Positions 25,289 through 34,158 of a DNA stretch of 42,197 nt are shown one piece after another. Each line of letters opens with the position of its first letter. Positions within the stretch are counted from its first letter, which is position 1. Source of the DNA: Prosthecobacter sp. (lineage in GTDB: Bacteria; Verrucomicrobiota; Verrucomicrobiia; Verrucomicrobiales; Verrucomicrobiaceae); NCBI RefSeq assembly GCF_014879935.1, contig NZ_JACSRD010000090.1:1-42197 (forward strand), in the 5' to 3' direction. The translations under genes were made by a program, and so were the position numbers. The notes under the pieces were generated by a model that had not been told where the DNA came from, did not search any database, and saw nothing but the letters and a program-made list of their open reading frames with translations.

Positions 25289-26143
25289 ATGAACACCCGT
25301 CTCATCCTCCTCGCCTTCGCCATCTCGGTCCCCAGTTGTGACCGAAGCGCTCAACGACAAGAAGAAGCCATCGCCTTCGTCAAAAGCATCGGCGGCGTGG
25401 TGCGGTTAGACGACAAATCTCAAACCAATCCAAAGCCCATCCGTCATGTTAGCTTCGGCGGTTCAAAGGAAAACATGTCAAAGCTCGATGACAGCGCGAT
25501 GTCACGCGTAGCCGATTTGGGACAGATCGAAGAGTTTCACATCAACGGCTACCCGGCTTTCACAGACCAAGGCATCGCCAGTCTGGCGAAGGTCCAGGGC
25601 CTGGAGCGCATCATGCTCTGGGGCGCTCACAAACTCACCGACCAATGCTTTGAGCACCTGTCCCAAATGAAGAGCCTCACGTCCCTGAATGCGGGCTACA
25701 GTGGCATCGACACCATGACTGGTGCAAACCTAGGTTCGCTGGCAGCCCTCCCGAACCTGCGCAGCCTGAACCTCTCCAACCTCTACAAATTAGAGGGCCA
25801 GAATCTGGCTCACCTGTCAGCTTTGAAGCAGCTCGAAACACTCGATCTGATGCACAACCCCAAGGTGGCAGACGCCGATCTCGCCTTCATGTCCGCGTTG
25901 ACGCATCTGAAACAGCTTTATCTGGGCAGCACCCCGTTGACGGATGCCTGCATCCCTCATCTCGCCAGGTTGCAAGCACTTGAAACTCTCAACCTCAGCA
26001 ATAGCAAGATCACCGACACCGGAATCAGGGGATTAAAGGGCTTGAAGCAGCTCAAAAAACTGAACTTGAAACAGACCACGGTCTCCGATGCCGGCGTGGC
26101 AGACCTCCAGTCCGCCCTTCCAGGCATCCAAATCACGCGATGA
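25289..26143 (+). CDS. Leucine-rich-repeat lipoprotein
   Basis: A 284-residue protein. The ATG at 25289 gives a signal sequence with a possible lipobox ending at C17 (MNTRLILLAFAISVPSC); an ATG at 25259 overlapping the kinase stop is the alternative. Residues about 100-284 are at least seven leucine-rich repeats of 22-25 residues (LETLDLMHNPKVADADL, LKQLYLGSTPLTDACI, LETLNLSNSKITDTGI, LKKLNLKQTTVSDAGV). Their spacing fits the cysteine-free RI-like type common in Planctomycetota and Verrucomicrobiota. Such repeats bind other proteins. It sits 26 bp after the kinase gene, so a role as a periplasmic partner is plausible but unproven. Confidence 0.85.
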   Translation: MNTRLILLAFAISVPSCDRSAQRQEEAIAFVKSIGGVVRLDDKSQTNPKPIRHVSFGGSKENMSKLDDSAMSRVADLGQIEEFHINGYPAFTDQGIASLAKVQGLERIMLWGAHKLTDQCFEHLSQMKSLTSLNAGYSGIDTMTGANLGSLAALPNLRSLNLSNLYKLEGQNLAHLSALKQLETLDLMHNPKVADADLAFMSALTHLKQLYLGSTPLTDACIPHLARLQALETLNLSNSKITDTGIRGLKGLKQLKKLNLKQTTVSDAGVADLQSALPGIQITR

Positions 26144-26163
26144 AGCTTTCACATTGTGCCGCC

Positions 26164-27123
26164 ATGAACACATGCCTTTTTTCCATCCTCCTCGCCACCG
26201 CCACCTTCGCGCAGGCGCAACAACCGCCGCCAGCTTTTGACCCGACGGTGCTTGCGCAATTTCCTTCCAACTGGGACATCATGTTTCCAAAGGCTGTCCA
26301 AGTGGAAATCCCAGCTGCTGGCAGCGGAAAGAAGACGGTGAAAACCTATTGTGGCCTAAAATACCTCATTGGAGGCGATGGCTTCAAGGCCGACAAAACC
26401 AGCGCTTATGAATCGAAGATCGACGTTCGTTTGCTGGTCACCTCTGACGAGTCCCTGCTGACACCCGCCTCGGACAGCACGGAGAGCGGTATCGTCACCA
26501 CCTTGATGAAGAGCCTAAGTGAAGTGGGACGTAGGACAGTCATTGAAGCGCTGACTCCCTTATTGCAGTCCCTTGAGCCAAAGAAAATAACTGACCGTGA
26601 TCCTCTCTGGCTCCTTGAAGACGCCCGGGGCCGGGTGCGTGCCTATGTGGCAGAAGTCAACGCCGTGCTCGCCGTCACAGCCGAGCAGACGGTGCGTGAT
26701 TACATCCGCAGAGAGCTTCAGTATGTCGGCTCCGTGGCTGTCAAGGCGGCAGACCGCCCGGCCATCCATGACTTTGCTGCGTTGCCCGATCAGCTCAAAA
26801 AGGCGCGAGCTCAACTCAGCGCCGACATGCAAGTCCTGGCAAACGCTGCCGCCTGGACAAACACGGAGAAATGGTTTGATGGGTTCAATAGGCAAATGCT
26901 CCCAACATTGCGGGCGCGACTCAAATCCCCGGAAGCAATCGCTCTCACCGACGAGGTCATTCAAGGAAAGAAGACTACCGCAGAACTGGGTTCATTCGCC
27001 CAGAAGCAGCGGGACAAGCTGCGGGACGCCACCGTGATCATCCATGCACTCCGCAGCGGCTCAAACCCTGAGATCATGCAGCTCCAGGCGGAAACGATTC
27101 TCAACCACTGGGCCAAGCCATAA
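26164..27123 (+). CDS. Secreted helical protein of unknown function
   Basis: A 319-residue exported protein from the ATG at 26164, with signal peptide MNTCLFSILLATATFAQA; a frame start at 26140 overlaps the preceding stop. A short N-terminal beta part (about 20-110, with AVQVEIPAAGSGKKTV) is followed by long amphipathic helices with many charged residues (about 120-315). I recognise no family and no catalytic motif. It lies between the LRR lipoprotein and the RCC1-like protein, with 20- and 17-bp gaps. Confidence 0.75.
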   Translation: MNTCLFSILLATATFAQAQQPPPAFDPTVLAQFPSNWDIMFPKAVQVEIPAAGSGKKTVKTYCGLKYLIGGDGFKADKTSAYESKIDVRLLVTSDESLLTPASDSTESGIVTTLMKSLSEVGRRTVIEALTPLLQSLEPKKITDRDPLWLLEDARGRVRAYVAEVNAVLAVTAEQTVRDYIRRELQYVGSVAVKAADRPAIHDFAALPDQLKKARAQLSADMQVLANAAAWTNTEKWFDGFNRQMLPTLRARLKSPEAIALTDEVIQGKKTTAELGSFAQKQRDKLRDATVIIHALRSGSNPEIMQLQAETILNHWAKP

Positions 27124-27140
27124 CTCCCTTCTTACACTCC

Positions 27141-28334
27141 ATGAAATTATATCCAATACTCCCCATCCTCCTCACCGCCGCCACCCTAGTGCTGGCGCAA
27201 ACCACCGAAACCCAAACCTGGACCTCCAGCGATGGACGGGGGATCCAGGCCACCTTCAAAGAACTCACTGGCGACAGTGTGACGCTCGTCATCAATGGCG
27301 CACCCACCGCTGTGCCGCTCGCCCGGCTTTCCCCGGAAAGTCAGGCCCAGGCTCGTGCGCTGGCTCAAAAAGCACCCGCGACGGCCAACCCGCAGGCCCA
27401 GAGCCGTCTCGAGATCGTGCCACGCTTCGGGAAAAAGGCTCCGCTCACTCCCAGGGCGCTCGGTACCCTGCCGGAGGCCCTCGCCAGTGCCGCGAATGTC
27501 ATCGATCTCTCCGTCCATGAGCATCATGGCATCGCCCTGCTGTCAGACGGCACCGCCATCCCCTGGGGTTACGAGTTTTCCAACCTCACCCCAGCTCCCG
27601 CCGAGATGCTCGGTGCAGGGAAAAAGCTCCGCCAAGTCATCGCCAAGGGCGGCGAGGACTGGTTCCTCTATGAAGACGGTACCGTCGATGCCTGGGAGGC
27701 ACCGTTTAACCGGAAGCTCCGCATCGAGGCCGCCACCGCCTCCCTTCAGGGCATGAAAGTGGTGAAAATCAGCGCCAGCGGCAGGATCAACGCCCTGGCG
27801 CTCACCGATGGCGGACGCCTCGTCTATCTCGGCCAGGAGCCCGTTTTCAAACTCCCGCCCGCGGTCGAGTCCGCCACCATCACCGATATGGCCGCCGGGA
27901 CGGATGTCAGCCTCGCCATCACCGTCGAAGGTCGCGTCCATGTGTGGGGAAAAGACAACAACGGCTGCCGCGACCTGCCCAAAGCCCTCGCCGCCCTGCT
28001 CGACGCCGGCAAGGACAAGGCCCTCCACGTCGCCACCGAAGGGGACACCTGCGCCGCTGTGCTCGGGTCCGGGCGCGTGTTCTTTTGGGGGAACGGCACG
28101 AAGGACTGGAACAGCCTGGACGACCGCATCCCCGGTGCCGGACGCATCGTGAGCTTTTGCTATCACAGCTACGACGGCGCGGCGATGGCCGTGCAGGACA
28201 AACAGGGCAAATGGCGGCTCTATGGACGCAAGCCCGCCTTCAGCGACGACCTGCAACGCACCATCGGCACCGCCCCCGCCCTCGGCGGCGGTTTTGAGGC
28301 CATCGCCGTCCTGCGGGTCAAGGAAGACCGCTAA
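27141..28334 (+). CDS. Secreted SHD1 plus RCC1-like propeller protein
   Basis: A 397-residue exported protein. It has a signal peptide (1-19, ending VLA), an SHD1 domain (about 25-77: TWTSSDGRGIQATFKELTGD then VPLARLSPES) and a C-terminal half with RCC1-type repeats. These read GIALLSDGTAIPWGYE, WFLYEDGTVDAWEA, LALTDGGRLVYLGQE, SLAITVEGRVHVWGKDNNG and AAVLGSGRVFFWGNG. Each repeat pairs a hydrophobic strand with a 'DG(T/R)...WG' turn, giving about six or seven blades of one propeller. RCC1-like propellers outside eukaryotes are protein-binding platforms; the partner is unknown. The gene is spaced 17-19 bp from its neighbours. Confidence 0.85.
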   Translation: MKLYPILPILLTAATLVLAQTTETQTWTSSDGRGIQATFKELTGDSVTLVINGAPTAVPLARLSPESQAQARALAQKAPATANPQAQSRLEIVPRFGKKAPLTPRALGTLPEALASAANVIDLSVHEHHGIALLSDGTAIPWGYEFSNLTPAPAEMLGAGKKLRQVIAKGGEDWFLYEDGTVDAWEAPFNRKLRIEAATASLQGMKVVKISASGRINALALTDGGRLVYLGQEPVFKLPPAVESATITDMAAGTDVSLAITVEGRVHVWGKDNNGCRDLPKALAALLDAGKDKALHVATEGDTCAAVLGSGRVFFWGNGTKDWNSLDDRIPGAGRIVSFCYHSYDGAAMAVQDKQGKWRLYGRKPAFSDDLQRTIGTAPALGGGFEAIAVLRVKEDR

Positions 28335-28353
28335 ACTCACACTCCCCACGGCC

Positions 28354-30282
28354 ATGAAACTCGCCTGCCCACACTGCTCCCAGACACTCGAACTCACGCC
28401 CGAGGTGCTCGCCTCGCTGCAAGGCCAGCCGCATTTCGAGTGCCCGTCGTGCCAGGGACTCATCGCTTTGCCGGATCAGCGTCCGATGCCTCGCCGCTCG
28501 GCCGCACAAGCTGGCAAAGCCGCCATGCAGACACAGCGCGGCATGAACCGGAACCTGCTTGTGCTCGGCGTTGTGGCCCTGGTCGTGCTCGGAGGCATCG
28601 CCGCCTTCCTCGCCGCCCGGAATATCGGGAGCATCACGAACATCTTCCAGAACACGACCAACAACATCATCCACAACAGCTACTTCACCCAGCTCATCGC
28701 CAGCGGAGCAACGACGATGGAGGACTTGCAGGCCATCGCGGAGATTCGGCCCTATGGAGATGGCTTCATCGGCGTGAGCAAGGAGTCACTGAGCTGGGAG
28801 CATGCGCAGGATTTGGCCCGGCGCACAGGAGCGTCATTGCTGTCCATCGAGTTCGTGTCGAATGGCAAAGTAGATGAGTTCCTTCGCTGGTTCTCGAATG
28901 CCTTGCCTGACCAGACCGGGATTTCAGGTTGGGTCTTCAGTAAGAGCAAGCCAGCCACACTTGAGTCTGGAGCCATCAAGACTGCACTTGGAACGGATCA
29001 AGCCAGACAAGCCGTGCTTCATTGGTTTAATCCCGGGCCGATGGTTTTTGAGGAGTCCTTTGCGGAAACGGAATCTCTGCGGCGGACGCATTTAGTGGAA
29101 GGACAATACAGTAGGCCACCCTCGATCAGCAGGAGGCTGGGCCTCGAGTTTACGCTGGCGCATCACCCTGGCATGGTTTGGCCGCTGGCTGCATTGGGGG
29201 ATTCTTGCCGCGCCCAGTTTGAGGTGAGGATTCCCCCACAAGGCAATGCCGTCTGGGTTTTGCATGGAGCAGGGCTTGGAAACAGCCTCTTGCTTGGGAC
29301 TACCCTCACACTAGGGCAGAAAGAGTTGGTCATCCACTTGGGGGAGCGTGAATTGGGCAGACACCGGCTGCTTGCTCCACTGGCACAGGAAGATTGGACG
29401 GCGGTGCAGACCGATGTGCTCGGAAAGCAGCTCGCCGTGAGAATCCGGGGCACGCTGGTTTGTACCGCAGAGCTACCCACAGAGACGGATGCCATAAAGC
29501 CCGGATGGTTGGGCCTCTCTGGCAGCAAGTCGGTTGTCTATCGAAACGTGAAGCTTTGGTCATCGGAAGCTGATCAGAGCCAGCAGCCCGAACTCCTGCC
29601 AGCTGAGACGCTACGTCCGAGTTCCCAAAGTGAGGAGCTATTCCACTTTTCTGAGCCTGACGGAGCCTTGGGTGGTCGATGGAGCGTCCATCAGCCCGAG
29701 CATGTTCGTGTCGAGGACGGCACGCTGCGCCTGTCTGCCTATCACAGCAATGGTTGGCCTAGTGCATTCCTCACTAACCCCTTTCACGGGCCAGTTGCAG
29801 TGGAGTTCACGCATGTGCTCGATTCCCCAGCGCCCCTCAACCTCACGCTTCTTTTCGCCTTTGCTGATGCGCCGCCATCTCAGGTAACGGACACGAAAGA
29901 AATTTGGCAGGTTGCCCTGCCAGATGGTCAAGGTGCATACCGCATTCGCCATGGGGCGAATCCTGGAAAATCGAGTTTGCCACTGCAACAGCAGGAATAC
30001 TGGAAGAAGCATTTCGGCTATTATGCCTGGGCAACCTCGCTCGCCGCCACTGCGCGATACGCACCGCTTCAAGGCCGCCCCTATCGTGTGCGGGTGGAGT
30101 TTTCGTCGAAACATGTGCGCATCTTTTTGAACGGCAGGTTTCTACTGGAGGCCGAGCGCCCCCCGGCGTCCGGGAGTGATGATCCCAAGGCCCCAGAAGC
30201 CCCGTTCTACCTCGGGTTTCAGCAGTTTTACTCTTCATCGCTTATTGGCGACATTCGGGTCTTCCGCCTCAACAATGAATAA
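28354..30282 (+). CDS. Zinc-ribbon/TM/sensor-module protein with two ConA-like domains
   Basis: A 642-residue single-pass membrane protein and paralogue of the kinase without the kinase domain. It has a zinc ribbon (C5, C8, C30, C33), a TM helix at about 67-87 (LLVLGVVALVVLGGIAAFLA) and the shared extracytoplasmic module (108-224: YFTQLIASGATTMEDL, FIGVSKESLSWEHAQDLARR, ending VLHWF). The C-terminus holds two beta-sandwich domains, about 230-420 and 430-640, of the laminin-G/ConA-like or DUF1080-like kind. Both end in 'R(N)VKLW' or 'GDIRVFRLN'. Such domains usually bind glycans. The start at 28354 (MKLACPHC) fits the other paralogues. It has no catalytic motif that I can see. Confidence 0.85.
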   Translation: MKLACPHCSQTLELTPEVLASLQGQPHFECPSCQGLIALPDQRPMPRRSAAQAGKAAMQTQRGMNRNLLVLGVVALVVLGGIAAFLAARNIGSITNIFQNTTNNIIHNSYFTQLIASGATTMEDLQAIAEIRPYGDGFIGVSKESLSWEHAQDLARRTGASLLSIEFVSNGKVDEFLRWFSNALPDQTGISGWVFSKSKPATLESGAIKTALGTDQARQAVLHWFNPGPMVFEESFAETESLRRTHLVEGQYSRPPSISRRLGLEFTLAHHPGMVWPLAALGDSCRAQFEVRIPPQGNAVWVLHGAGLGNSLLLGTTLTLGQKELVIHLGERELGRHRLLAPLAQEDWTAVQTDVLGKQLAVRIRGTLVCTAELPTETDAIKPGWLGLSGSKSVVYRNVKLWSSEADQSQQPELLPAETLRPSSQSEELFHFSEPDGALGGRWSVHQPEHVRVEDGTLRLSAYHSNGWPSAFLTNPFHGPVAVEFTHVLDSPAPLNLTLLFAFADAPPSQVTDTKEIWQVALPDGQGAYRIRHGANPGKSSLPLQQQEYWKKHFGYYAWATSLAATARYAPLQGRPYRVRVEFSSKHVRIFLNGRFLLEAERPPASGSDDPKAPEAPFYLGFQQFYSSSLIGDIRVFRLNNE

Positions 30283-30302
30283 AGCTCTACCGTTCTCCCC
30301 TC

Positions 30303-31766
30303 ATGAAACTCACCTGCCCGCACTGCTCCCAGCCGCTCGAACTCGATGCGGAGACTCACGCTGCGCTGCAAGGCCAGCCGCATTTTGAGTGCCCTGAATG
30401 CGGCGGGGCCATCGCTGTGCCGGTTTTGGCTCCGGCGCGGCCTGCGACGCCGCAGGCGAGGATGTCGCCCGGCACGAGCCAGGTGGCAGGAGCGGCAGTG
30501 AAGGCTCAGCTCGGCATGCAGCGGAATCTGCGCTGGCTGGGCATCGCGGCGCTGCTGGTGCTCGGCGGTGTGGGGGCCTTTTTGGCGCTGCGAGGTGGGA
30601 ATGTTTTCAACACCACGCAGAACGTCCGCCAGATCATCAACAACCAGTTCTTCCAAAACCTCATCACCACGGGCAAGGCCACGCGGCAGGCTTTGGAGGA
30701 AATGGCGGCGATCCAGGCGGATGGCGAAGACTTTGTCGGTGTGAGCCGTGAGAAGCTGACGTGGACGCAGGCGCAGGATCTTGCCCGCCGGGCAGGGGCC
30801 GAGGTGCTACCCATCGAGCCGCAGGGCAACGACCTCCGCCCGCCGAGGCTGGAGCGGCTGACGCAGCTCTTCCCGGATCTGCACGGCCTCACCTCCTGGG
30901 TCCGTGATGAGGATCTGCCCACGCTGCTCGACAGCCCGGACCTCGCCCGTGCCACCACACCGGAGAGGGCACGCCCCGCGCTTTTTCAATGGCACGCGCT
31001 GCCGGAGGACAAACGAGCCTGGGTCAAGATTGTGTCCACCAACCCGCCTTCGCCGCATGTCTTCAAAACAGGCGAATTTGTGACCGCAAAGGTCGATTAC
31101 AACAATCCGGGGGCGAATGCGGTGAACATCTCCATCGAAGGACGGAAGGGCAACATCATCACCAGCTACTTGTATCGAACCACTCCACCTGCACCGACAG
31201 GACAAGGCAGCCAGGACTTGGGATTCAGCCTGCGCAATGACGACAAAGTGGACGTCATCCGCGTGAAGATGACGGATTCCAGCACGCGAAAGCTGCTCTA
31301 CGTCACCTCGCTGCCCGTGGACTTCGAGTGGAAGCGCGACCTGAGCGCCTACGAGATCGAACTCACCGCCGTGAAGGCTCCTGCCGTGCTCTTGCCGTCG
31401 AAGGACATCCGCATCCAGGCCAAAGCGGGGCAGAAGTTCAAACTGGACCTCACCGTCCGTTACAAGACACCTTCATCCACAAAGCTCGCGGCGAATCTGG
31501 ATGTCGAGAAGGCCAATATCCTGCCGCCAGAACTCCTCGCCGAGCTGAACAAAGACTACAGCATGACTCGACACTTCGACACGGGTTCACGGCCTGGCTA
31601 TCAAGCCGTCGTGGGGGCGGGAGAGATCACTTTTGACCTCACGGGCTATGCGCCGCCGAAACCGGGCACCTACTCCATCCCGATGAACATCGGCCTCTAC
31701 GACTTCATCTCGTGGAGCACCATCCTGAGGCCGGAAAATACCGTCACGCTGGAGGTTGCGCCCTAA
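30303..31766 (+). CDS. Zinc-ribbon/TM/sensor-module protein with Ig-like C-terminus
   Basis: A 487-residue paralogue of the preceding gene. It has a zinc ribbon (C5, C8, C30, C33), a TM helix at about 76-97 (LRWLGIAALLVLGGVGAFLA) and the shared module (115-230: QFFQNLITTGKATRQAL, FVGVSREKLTWTQAQDLARR, ending ALFQW). The remaining 250 residues are beta-rich with an 'HVFKTGEFVTAKVDYNNPG' start, like bacterial Ig/CARDB-type domains that bind surface polymers or mediate assembly. The first 40 residues are nearly the same as in the gene at 28354, so a recent duplication of the N-terminal half followed by exchange of the C-terminal domain is likely. Confidence 0.82.
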   Translation: MKLTCPHCSQPLELDAETHAALQGQPHFECPECGGAIAVPVLAPARPATPQARMSPGTSQVAGAAVKAQLGMQRNLRWLGIAALLVLGGVGAFLALRGGNVFNTTQNVRQIINNQFFQNLITTGKATRQALEEMAAIQADGEDFVGVSREKLTWTQAQDLARRAGAEVLPIEPQGNDLRPPRLERLTQLFPDLHGLTSWVRDEDLPTLLDSPDLARATTPERARPALFQWHALPEDKRAWVKIVSTNPPSPHVFKTGEFVTAKVDYNNPGANAVNISIEGRKGNIITSYLYRTTPPAPTGQGSQDLGFSLRNDDKVDVIRVKMTDSSTRKLLYVTSLPVDFEWKRDLSAYEIELTAVKAPAVLLPSKDIRIQAKAGQKFKLDLTVRYKTPSSTKLAANLDVEKANILPPELLAELNKDYSMTRHFDTGSRPGYQAVVGAGEITFDLTGYAPPKPGTYSIPMNIGLYDFISWSTILRPENTVTLEVAP

Positions 31767-31783
31767 CTCCACCTTGTCACACC

Positions 31784-34069
31784 ATGAACACACCACTCGA
31801 CGCCTCCTCTTGGTTCTACTCTGATCGCCAGCAGACCTTTGGTCCCGTCTCGACAGAGGAACTCGCCATCTTGGTCCAGCAGGGCCAGGTGAGCCGGAAA
31901 TACATGCTCATGCCGGAAGGCGGCGCGGAGTGGATGCCGGTGCATGCCTCGCCCTTCGCAGAGCATTTGCCGCAGGTGGCTGTGACCGTGCAGATGACGC
32001 CGCCCGCGGCGGTGAAGGCACCGCAAATCGCGAAGAAAGGCCGTGCACTTCCTTGGAAGCCCGTGCTCGCCGTGCTCGCCGCAGGTGTCGCGGGGTATTT
32101 CCTGCTCGGGCCAGGGGCTGGACCGCCTCCGCGCCGCACCGTGGAGCGCATCGAGGCAGAGACGCTGCGGGTCGTCCGCTCATCTTCCGGGGTGAAATCG
32201 GCGGCGGAGGTTGTCCCCGCTAAATCAGCCGTGATCAGTGACGGAAAGGTCTTCCTGGCCTCTGACATGAAGGTGGGAGACGAGGTGGTGCTCGCATTAC
32301 CGGTGAAGGAAACGGCCCGCCAGCGTGTGCGGGCCATTTTGGCCACAGGCCGGACTTACCGCAGCGTCTCCATCACGCTCGATGGACGCGAGGTGCCCGG
32401 CTCGCCCTTTGACCTGAATGTGTGGCCGCCGACCACCACGGACATCCTCGACTGGGGCGTTATGGATTTGGCCGCAGGCGATCACGAGCTGGTCATCCAG
32501 CGGGTGAAGGTGGAGGGAGATGCCGCGTCTGCCGCCTCGTTCGGCTTTGATTGCCTGCTGCTGGAGCCGGAGCAGCGCCGGGATGCACCGCAGCCTGCGG
32601 GCGCGGACCTGGCCGCCATCGCAAAAAAGAGCAGTTCTTTCGACTCCGGCATTCTGACCGTCAGCGATGGCAAATGGCCGCGCAGCATGAAGTCGAACGA
32701 CTTCTCCGTGCCCGCGCTGAGCACCTGGCCGAATCGTAGCGCCTTGGAATGGGCGCAGTATGAGTGGGAGACGCCGCAGTTCGTGAATGCAGCGGAGATC
32801 TTCTTCGCGGATGAGACTCAGACCGGCCTGTGGGGATCACTGCCGCACTGGTGGCGGCTGCTTTACCGGCAGGAGTCCGGTGCCTGGGCTCCGGTGGAGG
32901 CTGAATTCCCCGCCGCACGGCTGGACGGGTGGACCACCATCCGCTTTCCCACGGTGCGCACCACGGCGCTGCGACTCATGGTGCAGTGCGCGGCAGTGCG
33001 CAGCGCTGGCATCCACGAGTGGAAAGTCAGCGCCGCCGCGCCCGAAGTAAAACCCACGGCGAAGACGCCACGCGATCTCTTCCTCGGCGAGCTGGCACCG
33101 CTGCGGGCAAAGCTCAGTTATGATCGCTATCACACCATCAATCAGCACTCCAGCGGCCTCGTGCGGCGGGATCTCTGCGTCGGCGGCAAGCTCTGCACCG
33201 GCTACCTGTGGGCACACGCGCCCAGCCGGCTGGATTTTGCCATCCCGGTGGGCTACACCCAGTTCAAAGCCCACGGCATCACCAACTCTTTCCCAGACAG
33301 TCGCAAGCCAGCCGGTCACGGACATTGGAAATACATCGTCCGCGTGGATGAGAAGGTCGTCTTTGAATCCAAGCTGCTGCAAACCTACCCGAACAAGGAA
33401 ATCTCCATCACCCTGCCGCTGCCTGCCGGAGCACGGGTGCTCTCCCTCATCGTCGATCCGGCGGGCTCTGACAACGCAGACCACGCTTACTGGGGAAATC
33501 CGGTGCTCAGCGCCGGTGGTGATACCTTGTCAGAAAGCCTGCCAGGCACCCAACCGGCACCGGGGCAGAAGCCTCTCACTGAAAAAGACGTCTATCGCAC
33601 CTGGACCGATACTCGGGGACGCAAGCTCGAGGCCACCTTTCGCGACATCGAGGGCGAAAACGTCTTCCTTCAGGCGCGCGATGGCTTCGTCCACCGCCTG
33701 CCGCTCACCAACCTCCGTGTGGAGGACCAGGAGATCGTCAAAAACCTCAAACCCGAGGAAATCCTCCCCGGCACCCAGCCCGCGCCGGAGCTAAAGCCGC
33801 TCACTGAAAAAGACCTGCTCGGCCGCTGGACCTGGAAAAGCGCCTCCGGCCTCAAAGGCACCTACGACTTCCAGCCTGGCGGAAAGCTGGTGGCGGAAAC
33901 AGGTGGAAAACTCAATGAAAAGGAAACCACCTGGAAACTCGACCGCGGAGCCGTCATCTGGCCTCACGGAGGCCGTGAAATGAGACTGGTTCTTCAGTCA
34001 GATGGACGCCTTAGAGGCATCACCGGCACGGATAACTCCATCTTCGCCGAGCGGGCCACCGGGCAGTGA
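31784..34069 (+). CDS. GYF_2/TM/NPCBM/SHD1 membrane protein
   Basis: A 761-residue protein. A GYF_2 domain (about 9-61: WFYSDRQQTFGPVSTEELAI, then WMPVHASPF) takes the place of the zinc ribbon. A TM helix follows (91-109). Outside are a beta-sandwich (about 130-260), an F5/8-like discoidin domain (about 270-425), an NPCBM-type carbohydrate-binding domain (about 440-575: RRDLCVGGKLCTGYLWAHAP, with SRLDFAIPVGYTQFKA), an SHD1 (602-655) and a small C-terminal barrel (678-761: LLGRWTWKSASGLKGTYDF). The linkers LPGTQPAP(G/E).KPLTEKD occur twice, before SHD1 and before the barrel, so the last domain arose by adding a linker copy. GYF_2 usually binds proline-rich peptides. A glycan-sensing envelope protein is the likely role. 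Confidence 0.82.
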   Translation: MNTPLDASSWFYSDRQQTFGPVSTEELAILVQQGQVSRKYMLMPEGGAEWMPVHASPFAEHLPQVAVTVQMTPPAAVKAPQIAKKGRALPWKPVLAVLAAGVAGYFLLGPGAGPPPRRTVERIEAETLRVVRSSSGVKSAAEVVPAKSAVISDGKVFLASDMKVGDEVVLALPVKETARQRVRAILATGRTYRSVSITLDGREVPGSPFDLNVWPPTTTDILDWGVMDLAAGDHELVIQRVKVEGDAASAASFGFDCLLLEPEQRRDAPQPAGADLAAIAKKSSSFDSGILTVSDGKWPRSMKSNDFSVPALSTWPNRSALEWAQYEWETPQFVNAAEIFFADETQTGLWGSLPHWWRLLYRQESGAWAPVEAEFPAARLDGWTTIRFPTVRTTALRLMVQCAAVRSAGIHEWKVSAAAPEVKPTAKTPRDLFLGELAPLRAKLSYDRYHTINQHSSGLVRRDLCVGGKLCTGYLWAHAPSRLDFAIPVGYTQFKAHGITNSFPDSRKPAGHGHWKYIVRVDEKVVFESKLLQTYPNKEISITLPLPAGARVLSLIVDPAGSDNADHAYWGNPVLSAGGDTLSESLPGTQPAPGQKPLTEKDVYRTWTDTRGRKLEATFRDIEGENVFLQARDGFVHRLPLTNLRVEDQEIVKNLKPEEILPGTQPAPELKPLTEKDLLGRWTWKSASGLKGTYDFQPGGKLVAETGGKLNEKETTWKLDRGAVIWPHGGREMRLVLQSDGRLRGITGTDNSIFAERATGQ

Positions 34070-34116
34070 GGAGCCGAGCGCGGCCGGACACGGCCTGAAA
34101 AAAGTTCACAAAGGTC

Positions 34117-34147
34117 TGTAACCCTTTTTCGGGACTTCACTTGGCGG
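34117..34147 (+). promoter_or_regulatory. Candidate ECF-type promoter, site 3
   Basis: TGTAACC (34117-34123), a 17-base spacer starting CTTTTTCGGGA, then TTGGCGG (34141-34147). It is 11 bp before the ATG at 34159. It starts a new transcription unit within the long gene run, consistent with the wider 89-bp gap here. Confidence 0.66.
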
Positions 34148-34158
34148 GGGTGAAGACC

